Shown here one piece after another: positions 49,425-60,920 of a stretch of DNA of 64,000 nucleotides. The notes under the pieces were generated by a model. The model was not told where the DNA came from and made no database searches. It saw only the letters and a program-made list of their open reading frames with translations. The position numbers were made by a program, and so were the translations under genes. The stretch's first letter is position 1, and each line of letters begins with the position of its first letter. This DNA is from Osmia lignaria lignaria. Lineage: Eukaryota; Arthropoda; Insecta; Hymenoptera; Megachilidae. The stretch lies in contig NC_135041.1 in assembly GCF_051020975.1 (NCBI RefSeq), positions 13,776,256-13,840,255 on the forward strand. The letters are read 5' to 3'.

Positions 49425-51658
49425 CATACCCCTGTGTTCTTTAACTTACAGGTGCTTTATTATTCCTTTGAATCAACTGACAATTGACCACTTTTGTCAA
49501 TTTAAACAACTTAATTACAATGATCATACATATATCCTATATTTCTATCAAAACAATTGATTTATTTCAAATGTTTTACAATTTTCACTTATCTATTTTT
49601 GAAAAAGTCAAGTCTTACATAAAAGTATTATTAGTAAAAACATTATTACAAATGCGTATGCAAAGGATTTTATGATATACGTACATACATATATGTATAA
49701 CAAACCACTTTATAGGGTGTAATAAATTTTATAACAATGGTAACACGATCAATCGAACACGATCAAACGAAAATATTTATAAATTATTGCATGGTACTGG
49801 TATTGCATAATATTCGAGCCACGACAAGAACAACAGAGTACTCTGATTGGTGCTTTACAAAGAACAATTTCCCGTCACCTATATGGCTCAACTTCTACCT
49901 GCATGTACAGCAGTACTTACTCGTGTATTGCGATCAGTCGCTCTTCGGTCGTCCCTTTCGAACTTCCAACTGTTTCAGATGTTTCTATTTTTTATATTTT
50001 TACAATATAATAATTTTCACGTATAACAACTTAACTTTATTATCGTGAATATTTTTAGTAAATTTAATAACGCGACAACATATACAGTTCTGTGACACTA
50101 ATGAATTTCATCGAAAAGATTAACAATTGTAAGTGAATATCAAAATTTTATTTTTTCGAATTATACTTTAGATATTTAAATAAATTAGCTATTGAAATAT
50201 TACAGTAGTACATTGTATGTTAATAAGACTCCGAATGAATGCAAATTTGATTCTAGATCGAATGGCATTGATTTTTTTTTCATAAATGAAATTCCTTGTG
50301 ATATTGCTTTCTTTTATCAACTGGATTTCCTTGAAATTTTCTATATGAATTGTAATGCATTATTAATGATAAAAATTCAAGTACTTTTTGTATATTTAGT
50401 TGCAAAATCGCATTGACAACCTGTAACATCTAGTAGCCTTTTAAATAGCACATCAGAAAAAAGTGTAACATTAAAAATAATAGCACTTGTTATCAAAGAA
50501 AAATCATTAACTGTACCGTCTGAATTCGTCAAATGACTGACCTTGGTTCGTAAATAATTTTTAAAGTTTCTCGTTCTTTCGTTATCGACAGATTGAACAA
50601 ATCGCTAAAGCAACTTCCGATTACGCGACTTGCATATATGCAACTGTAATCACATGCGGTGGAACGAACTCGGACGCATCAAATTTTATTGTAATTTCTG
50701 CTCGATTTTCCTTTCATCGTGTCTACCTGCGTATTTTAACACAAAAGAAGATTTATAAATAGTATATTAGCAAGCGAATCAGCATTGATTTAAAAAATGT
50801 TTAATTTTTTATTGATTTACCGAAATTTAATTTCGTTGTTAACTATCTATCTGTATTGTCGGAATCGTTATTTATTTGCTGATACAATTTTGATGCGCTT
50901 ACACGATTAATAAGCTCAATAAATATAATCATTTTATTCTGTTTGGCATGATAAGGCAATTTGATATTATCCGAAAGAAAATTCCTTTGTTTCGAGAGAT
51001 AAAATGTGATTGTATTCGGGAAAAACTATAAGTGCTATACATATACGTCACACGTTGACAAGTGACTTTCGCTTATCTACTCTTTCTGTCAACATCACCA
51101 CATGGCTCGACTACTTATGTATACCTGGTCAGCTTAAAATCAAAGTTAACTACTAATTCCAATAATTTTCCGGTGTACAGTTCTAAAGAATGAATAAAAT
51201 AATTGACAAGTGTAACGACAATAGTTTCAAAACTGATTTTAAATGGCGGCATACTTACTTACGTATTTAAAAAATATCGATCCAATGAACTTTGTCAACT
51301 TTCTTTTCTTAGATCGCTCAATTAGAAAGTCGCGAAACGTGTTGACAGTTTACAAAATTCTTCGTTGCCGCAAGCGAATCTTGCGAATCTCGTCGAACGT
51401 CTCATCTTTGGAATAACGGAACAGGTGTTTAAAATAAACTGTGAACGCTGTTAACGATTCCACTTGTAGAAAATAAGAAAAGTTACGCTCTTTTAACTGC
51501 TCTAATTTATGACAGGTCCGTGGTAGTAAAAAGAATTTACGAGATCATTGTTTATATCAGCACGTTGAAGAATTTTAAGCGCCGGGTTAATCGCGTTAAG
51601 TGCACGTATAATAGACAAGTGTTGCTTGTCGCGTAGAGAAAATATTGTTAAATTCCCT
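49425..51658. other. non-coding upstream region of the SLC17-type gene
   Basis: No exon series seen. Open frames such as 49737-50048 (plus) have no family resemblance or splice context. The region must contain the promoter of the SLC17-type gene, and a TTTATGACAG acceptor-like signal at ~51516 may begin a 5' exon that runs to the ATG at 51659. Confidence 0.5.
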
Positions 51659-54600
51659 ATGGATACCAGTATTCTCGAGAAACTAATTTCTTCTTCAGAC
51701 GAGGTATTAGGAAAGATTAATAATTTTTATATTATAAAAGTTAGTTAAAGAATATCTTGGATAAAAGTACGAAAGGAATAAAGTCAACAAATTTGTAACT
51801 CTGTCAGTGTAGTTTGTGTTGCCCTCTACCTATTGAACGAGAAGAATAAATTTAAAATTGCGAATAATATACTTTTTTTAATGCTGTATAAATCGATTGC
51901 TGTTATTTTATGTGAGTACATTGGAGTCTGCTTAAAGTACATACATTCAGTACTTTCTACTTTCGTAGTATTATTAGGTCACTGCTGCTGCTGCTAGATT
52001 CCTTCTCCGGTATCGTTACTCGTAAATAATATGCTCAGAATACGATAAATTTTTATAATAAATGTAACCGAATAATATAAAATTATTATACACTGGTGAT
52101 TCTAACAATAAGCTACAAGTAAGTAAGCTTTTCGACAATAATTCCGTGCGTAATTTGAATTTCATAACTATTTGACGAGTTCGCAAAGTAGATTTCTCTG
52201 AGTCTGTAATTGAAATTAGTGACCTTTCAGGAAACGATGAAGGGAAGGAAATCCTCGGTCGAGTCAGCCAAGGACACCGAATACGGAACGTGAGTGTTGC
52301 ACTTTTCCTATAAGGATTTATAACATCGTATTTCAATTTAATTTTCTGATAATTATCATTGATATTATTTGAATTATTCTTTAATTTTCGCAATAGGGTC
52401 AAATACGAGGATGAAATGGCATCATCCTGGAGGTTTTGGAAGAAACGACGACACGTAGTTGGTGCATTAGCGTTTTTAGGATTTTTCACTTCCTATATTC
52501 TTCGAGTTAATTTAAGCGTAGCTATTGTTGCAATGGTAAAAGCGGAAGTTCGGAAAGTCGATGAAAACGGAAACGTTTATTACGTAAGCGAAGGAATTTT
52601 ACTTACAATTAGTAAAAGACTTTTTCTAGCATTTGTGATAATTAATATACATATGTACTTTTGAAATCAGATCAAGATTATAATAGTTCTTTATCAAGAG
52701 ACGAACTAAATTATTTGATAATAATAATAATGATAACGACGATGATGATATCCTCTTTCGGATAAGAAAGTCAACTCGTGTAGTAGTTGTATCTAAAATC
52801 GATTTTAACGATGAAGAGGTGTTAATATACGAGAAAGTACTGAAATTTATTATTTACAGGAAAAAGAATTCGACTGGGATTCGCAAATGCAAGGAGTACT
52901 TCTAAGTTCCTTTTTTTACGGATATATATGCACACAATTATTTGGAGGATGGCTTGGAGCACGTATCGGTGGTAAAAGAGTTTTCGGTATTGGAATTGCG
53001 ATTACAGCCTTTCTTACAATCATCACACCACCACTTGCCAAAATAAGCTATAATATTTTTCTTGCTTTAAGGATAGTAGAAGGAATCTGTGAGGTATGTT
53101 ATACTAATAATTAATCAAATTATATTTTATTTATTTAAAATTATTTTTACGTAAGAAGAATAAAATAGCAGTAGATAACTTATTAGGGTGTAACATATCC
53201 TTGCATACACGCAATATGGTCACATTGGGCGCCTCCATTGGAAAGGTCGAAACTAGCGACCTTCGCATTCTCCGGAAGTTTCTTCGGAACCGTATTTGCC
53301 ATGCCCGTTGCTGGTTTAATGGTTGAATACCTTGGCTGGGAATCTGTTTTTTACGTTTTTGGAGGAGTGGGTCTAGTGTGGTTCTTTCTCTGGTGGATTA
53401 TCGTAAAGGATAAACCGGAAGAAGATCCGCATATTTCCAAAGCTGAACTGGAATACATTATGTGTAGCCTCGGAGCTTCAAAAACAGAGGGGGTAAGTTC
53501 ATTTAGGACAAATTGCATTGAAGGTAACATAAATTAACAAATTATTTATGGTGACTTTAGACTTCACAGAAAATCACACATCCATGGAAATCTATGCTTA
53601 CATCTCCACCTGTTTGGGCCATTATTGCAGCCCACTTTAGTGAAAACTGGGGCTTTTATACTATGCTCACTCAACTACCAACATTTATGAATGGTTAGTC
53701 TAACAACATACTTAACGAGTATTTTCCCGAGGTACATACGTACTTAAGTATACATAATACGTACATGCAAGTTGTATCTGACAATGAGTAATTCATTCTT
53801 ACTTACAATAGATGTACTCAACTTCAAGTTGGATAAAACCGGATATTTATCCGCGTTACCGTATCTAGCTATGACAATTGCCGTCCAGTTTTCTGGATAC
53901 TTGGCAGATTACTTAAGAACGAAGAAAATTTTGACAACCACACAGGTTTGTTGTATAAGTATTTCTAAACAGCTTTAGAAAATTTTAGGAAATTTTAGGA
54001 AATTAAAGTAAATGAATACAATTTGTTATATTAACGTTTGTACACTGAATAAATTATGTGCATAAAGTATTAGATAATACACTTTTTCTTTTAGGTCCGC
54101 AAATTATTTAATTGTGGAGCGTTTGCATTTCAAACAATATTCATGTTATGTGCTGCCTTCATTTTAACGCCGGCAGGAGTAGTTACTTGTATTACATTTG
54201 GTATCGGTCTTGGCGGTTTTGCTTGGTCCGGTTTTGGGTAATTTTCTTTTATTTATTATCAATATTCAATTGTACAAAGCTGGTAGTGCATATTTCAAAA
54301 GCATAAAAATGAATTTATTTTATTTTATTTTAGAGTAAATCATTTAGATATTGCTCCTCAGCATGCAAGTGTACTTATGGGAATAGGAAACACTATTGCT
54401 ACTTTACCTGGTGTTGTTAGTCCACTTATTACAGGATATATTGTTCGAAACAAGGTATAAATCTATGCTATATTTTATTCAAAAACCAAATTTAATGTAA
54501 TATAATATGATATAATTTAATTGTATTTTATAGAGCACTAGTGAATGGCGTGTAATCTTCATAATTACCAGCGTAATTTATTTAATAGGAGCTGTCATAT

Positions 54601-54710
54601 ATGGTTTATTTGCATCTGGTGAAAAACAACGTTGGGCAGAAGAAAATAAAGAAAAGAAAAGAGCAAAACAATTTTATGAAAATCCTGCAATGGAAGTTGA
54701 CAATTTATAA
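51659..54710 (+). CDS. SLC17 family (sialin-like) anion transporter
   Basis: Major-facilitator transporter of the SLC17 group (sialin, vesicular glutamate and Na/phosphate co-transporters), usually lysosomal or plasma-membrane and moving organic anions with H+ or Na+. Core exons, in phase: 52397-52583, 52860-53093, 53187-53492, 53561-53693, 53812-53945, 54095-54237, 54334-54454, 54534-54710. The N-terminus has two possibilities. An exon at 51659-51703 (MDTSILEKLISSSDE) splices in phase to 52231-52289, giving 512 residues. Alternatively translation starts at the ATG at 52237, giving 495, the length of human sialin. About twelve membrane helices are visible. Typical motifs are LGFFTSYILRVNLSVAIVAM, GGWLGARIGGKRVFG, RIVEGICEGVTYPCIHAIWS and VNHLDIAPQHASVLMGIGNT. 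Which substrate it carries cannot be told from sequence. Confidence 0.92.
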
Positions 54711-55713
54711 CATGTATAATAAAATAAATGTAGTAATTATCAATAATCATTCATCAGGACAACTGACAAATAGAATATACACTGAAAATTACATTTACAG
54801 AATATAGAAATAGTCTTCTGTTCACGTTTTAATTTATAACTGGTAAGTCTTTAATTTTGCATTACCAATTTTCAACCAAAATTTACAGCAATAACATCTA
54901 CATTAGTAGTAAAAATGCATTGAACCTCTTCCCTCCTTTATTGTCAAGCGCAAGGCGCAAACTGATCAATTAGGAAACTTTCCTCGTTGTTATCCAACTG
55001 TGGCAGAGTCCAGTTTTACCGATGGTTATTTATAGATTCCTGATTTAACGATTCTGTATAATCCTAATGGTTAGAAATTTTTCATACCGACTGTAGATAA
55101 AGATTAGTTCTTTAATTTTGTCACTGACCAAGTATAGAATAGATTTTATTATTGATAGTCACTGGGTATGTATCTCTAAACTTATCGTTAGTCTTCCAAT
55201 GAATCTATTCTCTTGTAACGAGAACTGTAGACCAATGGGGTTATAGATCTGATCGAAAATAAACAAAGCATTCGTATACACAAGTAAAAAATCTTATATG
55301 TTCGTTATACATATAAAATTGGATGGATTAACAAATAAAATTTCATTATTTATACTGTAAACAATTCATTATCTGCAAAAAGTAAGTGCTAAAATATTAT
55401 CATCGATAATATTATAAAATACTCATTTGACAGCTTTCATGTGAATATAACCTATGTCATACTTATTAATCTTTAATGATTTCTAGATTTAATTTTTATA
55501 AATACGTTTAAACAAGACTTACTTACCAAGTTTCTGCTAAATGTGTGAAATAGTTAAATTAAATTTTTGTGTAAATTACTCTATCGTACAGTTCATTTAC
55601 ATACTTTATGACATACTCTCTCTCTCTCTTTCTACATATGTATATATATATATATAAAAAACTTACATTATTTTATAATTGAGTTTGTTATTAATGCATG
55701 TACACTTTTACAG
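54711..55713. other. intergenic stretch before the SIKE/FGFR1OP2 gene
   Basis: AT-rich with no coding exon seen. It contains a TC microsatellite and TA repeat at 55617-55660. A TTTTACAG acceptor immediately before the next gene's ATG shows that the final part is an intron of that gene, so its promoter and 5' UTR exon lie within this stretch, probably around 54.9-55.3 kb. Confidence 0.5.
54718..54723 (+). terminator. AATAAA poly(A) signal of SLC17-type gene
   Basis: AATAAA eight bases after the stop codon, in a run TAATAAAATAAATG; a second hexamer overlaps it. Confidence 0.45.
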
Positions 55714-56565
55714 ATGTCATTAACTTTCCAACAAATTATATTGGATGCTGAAAAGTTAGTGACTAGAATCTCAGATCATGAAAATACAGCGGATGATTTA
55801 ATAATTGAAATAGAATCTGTTTGCGGTCAAATTGATAATATGAAGGAGGTAAATAATTTGTTTAATATTTTTATCTCTTAATGTTCAAATTGAATATCAA
55901 AAGGGTTTTCTGAGTTTTTACATTTGTTTCTTCCTTGTTGAGTTGATTGACTTATTTTTCTTTTTTCCTTTTTTTCTTTCTTTTTGTATTGTTTCTTTAT
56001 AGTATAAAGAAGAAGTAGAAATCTTGAATGCTGAAGCTAAACAAAAACCACATTTGCAATTGATTTCTGGAATACAAATAGAGAATAAACATTTTCAAGA
56101 AATACAGGCAGAAAATAAGGAATTAAAGAATGTATTAGAAGATTATCAACATACTCTTGAATTAATAATGTCCAAATATAGGCAACAAACAGCCTGTTTA
56201 CTACGTTTGTGCAAAACAGATATTCCTTCAACGCATAATGCAAAATATGCCAATGTAAGTATAAAGAGGCATACTATTATTAAAATTAATTTATTGAAAT
56301 CAGTATTTAGTTAACTAATTTACACATAAAATTATAGATAATTACAAGTCAAGCAGAGAAAATTAATGAAATGGCAGCAATTATGAAAACTGCTGTTTCC
56401 TTAGATGAGGAAAACGAATTAAAAGAAAAAGAGATGTATTATAGTTTAAAGGAAGAAAATGCTACGTTACGAGAAATTGTTAATATTGCAAATAAATATG
56501 GCTCGTTGAGTAAAGATACCGAAGTAGAAAATAAAACTGTTCAAACAGATCCAGTAGTATTATAA
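55714..56565 (+). CDS. Fgop2: FGFR1OP2/SIKE family coiled-coil protein (STRIPAK)
   Basis: SIKE and FGFR1OP2 are coiled-coil subunits of the STRIPAK phosphatase-kinase complexes, which in flies act on Hippo and related signalling. Three exons fit in phase: 55714-55848, 56003-56254, 56338-56565; 204 residues. Family motifs are MSLTFQQIILDAEKLVTRI, GIQIENKHFQEIQAENKELK, LELIMSKYRQQT, and EKINEMAAIMKTAV with a downstream KEENATLREI heptad. The protein is somewhat shorter than the vertebrate ones (~215-253) because the mid-region linker is reduced. The ATG directly follows an acceptor, so a non-coding first exon exists upstream. An AATAAA signal is at 56666. Confidence 0.9.
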
Positions 56566-56665
56566 AAGAAGTCTGTAATTTATATTTTCTTTATATAAAT
56601 CTTGTATTATTTATTTTATATTTTATAATGTAATTAATGTTAGAAGGAATGTATTACTTATATGT

Positions 56666-56671
56666 AATAAA
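56666..56671 (+). terminator. AATAAA poly(A) signal of SIKE/FGFR1OP2 gene
   Basis: AATAAA about 100 bases after the stop, followed within 30 bases by TG-rich sequence. Confidence 0.55.
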
Positions 56672-57030
56672 GTGCACATACAATACATATCCGATGTCTG
56701 TATATTCGTTTACAGCTTGTTGCTTTTCAGAATTAAAATGGCTTTTCTCTATGTAGCAAAATAACGTCGAAGAATTCGAATATTCCCACAGTCGCGCATG
56801 CGCTTAAAATGTTTAGTAATAAAATGGTTTCCTAGGGAAAAGAAAACATAATTTTCACTTGTATGTATGTTGTTTTTAGTGCCTTAATAAAATACATACA
56901 ATATAAAAGTTTAAAAAAGTTGTTCGAAAATATACATTTGACATATACCACTCGTGTTTAACGCATTTATTTATACATATAGTTATTCAACGTATTACAA
57001 GGTGCATACAGTAATATTCATGTATGCACA

Positions 57031-57071
57031 CATACACACGTATATATATATATATATAAATATATATATAT
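57031..57071. repeat. TA dinucleotide repeat
   Basis: TATATA-rich run in two blocks, lying about 175-215 bases upstream of the MEIOC-like start codon. Confidence 0.8.
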
Positions 57072-57245
57072 GTGGTATAATATAACTATAGTTCCATCTA
57101 TATTCTGTTCTCCCATAGTAGCACCGTGAGATGCTAGCGAGCTACGTTTGAAGTTGGTGTGGGTGTGCATATTGCTGGGAGACAGCCGCACAAGTGAAAG
57201 GGTGATGGGTAGGAGTGGAAGTGATTTAAAGTGATCTTTTAACAA

Positions 57246-60200
57246 ATGGCTCTGTCCGAAGTGCACAATTTGGCTGCGATTATCACCAACAATGGTTTTA
57301 CTGTTAGCAAGGTAAGCGACCGCGTCTGTGACTTTATTACCGAAAAAGTAACGTTCATTTTCTTTTACTGCAAAGTACAACGCTACTGACCCAACACAAC
57401 GTGCAAGGAAATACGTATTTTAAATTGTTTAATAGCTGTTATTTACTGTACAATAAGAAGAAATAGGAGCTGAATATTTAACAGAAATATTATACTTTGG
57501 ATTTTCATTGTTCAGTAATTTGATTAGTAGAAACAGTTCGATTTTAGTTCATTGCTGATGTATATACATACATATATGTATATGTATAATACCGTAATTG
57601 TACTTATAACAAGTTTCAGTTTAAAATTGTTGGTTCTGAGATCAGACGATAAAAGAAAAAGTAGTTTTATTATAACAAATATTTACATTTGAATAATTAT
57701 TTTAACTTGATATATTCATGGTAATTCGTTCGTGACATAGCACCTTAAAAATATGAAATTTTCAATAAGTTGATGTATATTCTGTGTGTTTGTATCAATC
57801 ATATAGTATGTACTGTACAATAACAAAATTTGAATAGAATGAATAAATATTTGAAATAAATATTTAAATAAAAAATAAACTATTTTTTCTTTATAGAATA
57901 ACGTGATTGAATGCAATATCAACATGTTGGAACCACGAAACAATTATCCAGCTGACAGATGTAACGCAGAATATAATTATTGGAACTATGACTTAATGGA
58001 GTGTAATACACAAAAAAATGTAAGGAACTTATGCTAACAATTGTTTTTTTTACGTATTATATGGGTGCAATTATTTTCTTTATACAATATTTAACAATAT
58101 TGTGATTATGGTATATTATAAATACTATACTGTACTATTAATATCTTATTTTACAATAATATCTTACATTTACTATCAGTTTTTATTTTCAAATATTTTC
58201 ATTTGTAAAATATGATCAATTTTTAAGTGGTATTATGTTAGAGTTATTAATAGCGAATAATTAGAGAATAAAAATGAAATGTACATAATGTATGTATTTG
58301 GGTTAATAATTTCAATATGTTTTACCAAAATAAGAGAACATAGTAGTTAAAAGTAAGAAATATAATTAATAGCAAGTATTGATTTAATCTTTTTAATAAT
58401 TTATTTATATACAGATGAATGTAGAAGATGAAGATAGTCAGGATTTAAACAATCCTATGGTGAATGATTTAGTGTCAAAAATTCTTGACGATGATTCAGT
58501 TGTCAGTGACAATGCTCAGAATAGTAGCTATAGCGGAAATATTCAATATCATTCGGATAGTCAATGTTGTATCGTGGAGAATAAAATGGAAAATAAAACA
58601 GACCCAAATCTTACAAACATAAATCACTTTAATATTCATACTACATTTAACAAATTGCACAACAATATTTCTAATAATGCTAAACTTGAATGTAATTACA
58701 ACAATCTTTGCGAAGAAATTAAAACATTGAGTCTGAACCGATGCGCAGGACAAGTACTGGACGAAGGAAATTTGTATAGTAACGGGGTTAGCGCGTATTC
58801 AAATACGTATTCATCCGATTCACAGTCATACATATTACGTCCAAGCGACGATACTTGTTGTATAAACGGAAGTACCGGTATGCCTTTGTGCAATGATTTG
58901 TTAACGACAACAAACGTGAGAAATTCAAATAAACAGGCTACTAACTGGTCAGAAAATTTGTCAGCATCAGGATGTACATCAGATTTATTTGGAAATTATC
59001 AAAGAATTGAAAACTGCACAAACCCAGACCTTAATTTTAACATGGCTTTAACATTGGCATTAGATTCTCCCGATCCAGTTACTCTTAATGAAATAGAGTA
59101 TCACCATAATATTGGACAAAATGGAACTACCAACGCATACAATAATCCTACACCTTCTATGCACGAATTATATAGTATGACTGCCAATAATCAAAACTAC
59201 AGACCAAGTTCGGCAATGACTGATTTAAGTATCGACTCTGGGTTTCTTTCAAATTCTCCGTTACAACATTTTTCTCCAGCCGATACGAATTTGCATAATT
59301 GTTTTGGGAATAATATACAGCAGCGCAGTAACGCCGGTGATTATAAAGATTTACACGATTCAAGTAGATTAAGTATGGGAAATATCTCAATACCAAACGA
59401 ACAACTTCAATTTTTGCAACAACAAGCTCGTAGCTACAAATTGAATCAAGCTGTGGACCAAGAATACAAGCAGTTGATCGACTATTATCCAGGAGTAAGC
59501 GACTTCACCCCACCATCGATCAATGGTTTAGACACAAACGAAAATTGTCTTTCGAATAACGATTATAGAATCGATAATAACTTATTAAAAATTATTAGTC
59601 CAAAATCAAAGACTATCGAGACTAAGACGTATTCGCCAATTGGGTTTCCAAAAAATCTAAGTTCGCGTCACACGCATCAGTCAATTGCAAAATATGGATA
59701 TCATAATTATCAACAATACACTGCCAACAACGGCGAGACTTTAAAAATGCTACCACAGAGTTCCACATCGTATCATGATTTGAAACAGCCTAATACGAAT
59801 ACTAATACCTATAAAATGGAAGGATTTGATCTTACCAAAGAGATAGCTTCGTTTCCTTCTGTCAGTCATTTGACCAATCAAATCGCAGCAGGCTCTTCAA
59901 TGAACAAGGATACTTTCAACTATCTTATGAAACAACGACATCATATGCCAAGAATACAGAATAGCCATGGTATACCATCAGCCGATGTCCTCTTCAATTC
60001 AGGAGTAGTACCGAATCCAAGTACAGTAAGATCTGGTGTATTCCCGCCAGTAATGCCAGTTCCTGTACCGCTTCCAGTTCCACGTTTATTTTCTGTACTC
60101 TACGGCGGAGGTTTAGGACTTAGAAACGGAAGTGGAGCAGCTAGACGTACAGCTCCTTCAAGTATATTACACTTTAGATTGGAGCAAACTTACGAACAAT

Positions 60201-60920
60201 TTAAGCAGTTGGAAAAAGAACGAAAGAAATGCGAAGCTGGATTAGCTGCCCATTTCCCTGGTAAAAGAGTAACAAGTGCAAACAACATACCCATTCCTCG
60301 CCTCCAAGGGAATCCATCGCGCGTAGATCGTCTAATTATTGACTATTTACGTGAACATGCACGCGTCATAACTTTGATCGCAAAGGTAAAGTATGTCAAA
60401 TAAGAAAAAATCAATTATTATATTGATTTTTATCTTATTTTTCTTTTTCTTCATCTTCTTCTAATAGATGGAACGTTTGCGAGGGACCACAATGAATCAA
60501 CGCGTACACAAGGCTATGGAGTATTGGTTGGAAGCAATCAAATTTGTCCAAGAATGCCGTAAACGAGAGATCGCAAATGCTACCAAAAGACAGAAAGAAA
60601 ATCCCCCGTGCATTCTTGTATACAACGACAATGGTATGTTATTTAATATTCTTCGGTTCGTCTTGTAACATCGATGCAGTATAATTGATATTATTCCACT
60701 GTTTACAGATATATTAACTCTGGCTGCCAGTGTCTATGAACTAACGAAGGCCTCTCGATACGCAAGAACGGGTATGTATAACGCATTACAAGCCACGTTA
60801 CTCTATGATTTGGATATAGAAAAAAAAGTCGTTGAATCGTCTAAAGATCCAGTCCTTGTGATAAAACGCAATGAAAGTCAGGTAGGAAGCAACGCCGGCG
60901 ATTATTCAAATTGTACCTAG
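57246..60920 (+). CDS. MEIOC: MEIOC-like meiosis-specific coiled-coil protein
   Basis: In mice MEIOC binds the RNA helicase YTHDC2 in germ-cell cytoplasm and keeps cells in meiotic prophase by destabilising mitotic transcripts. Exons fit in phase: 57246-57311, 57897-58019, 58415-60385, 60468-60633, 60709-60920; 845 residues. The long third exon is Asn/Ser-rich and likely disordered (residues 64-~640). The C-terminal ~200 residues carry the family domain: a coiled coil with RLEQTYEQFKQLEKERKKCE, then HFPGKRVTSANN, IPIPRLQGNPSRVDRLI, LREHARVITLIAKMERLRG and the last helices around SVYELTKASRYARTGMYNAL. VMPVPVPLPVPR precedes this domain. The start ATG and stop are clear. A GTAGGA after CAG in the last exon offers an alternative splice, so the extreme C-terminus is less certain. 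Confidence 0.88.

Noticed and set aside
49737..50048. 103-codon plus-strand open frame upstream of the SLC17-type gene
   Set aside because: No domain, no splice partner; probably chance.
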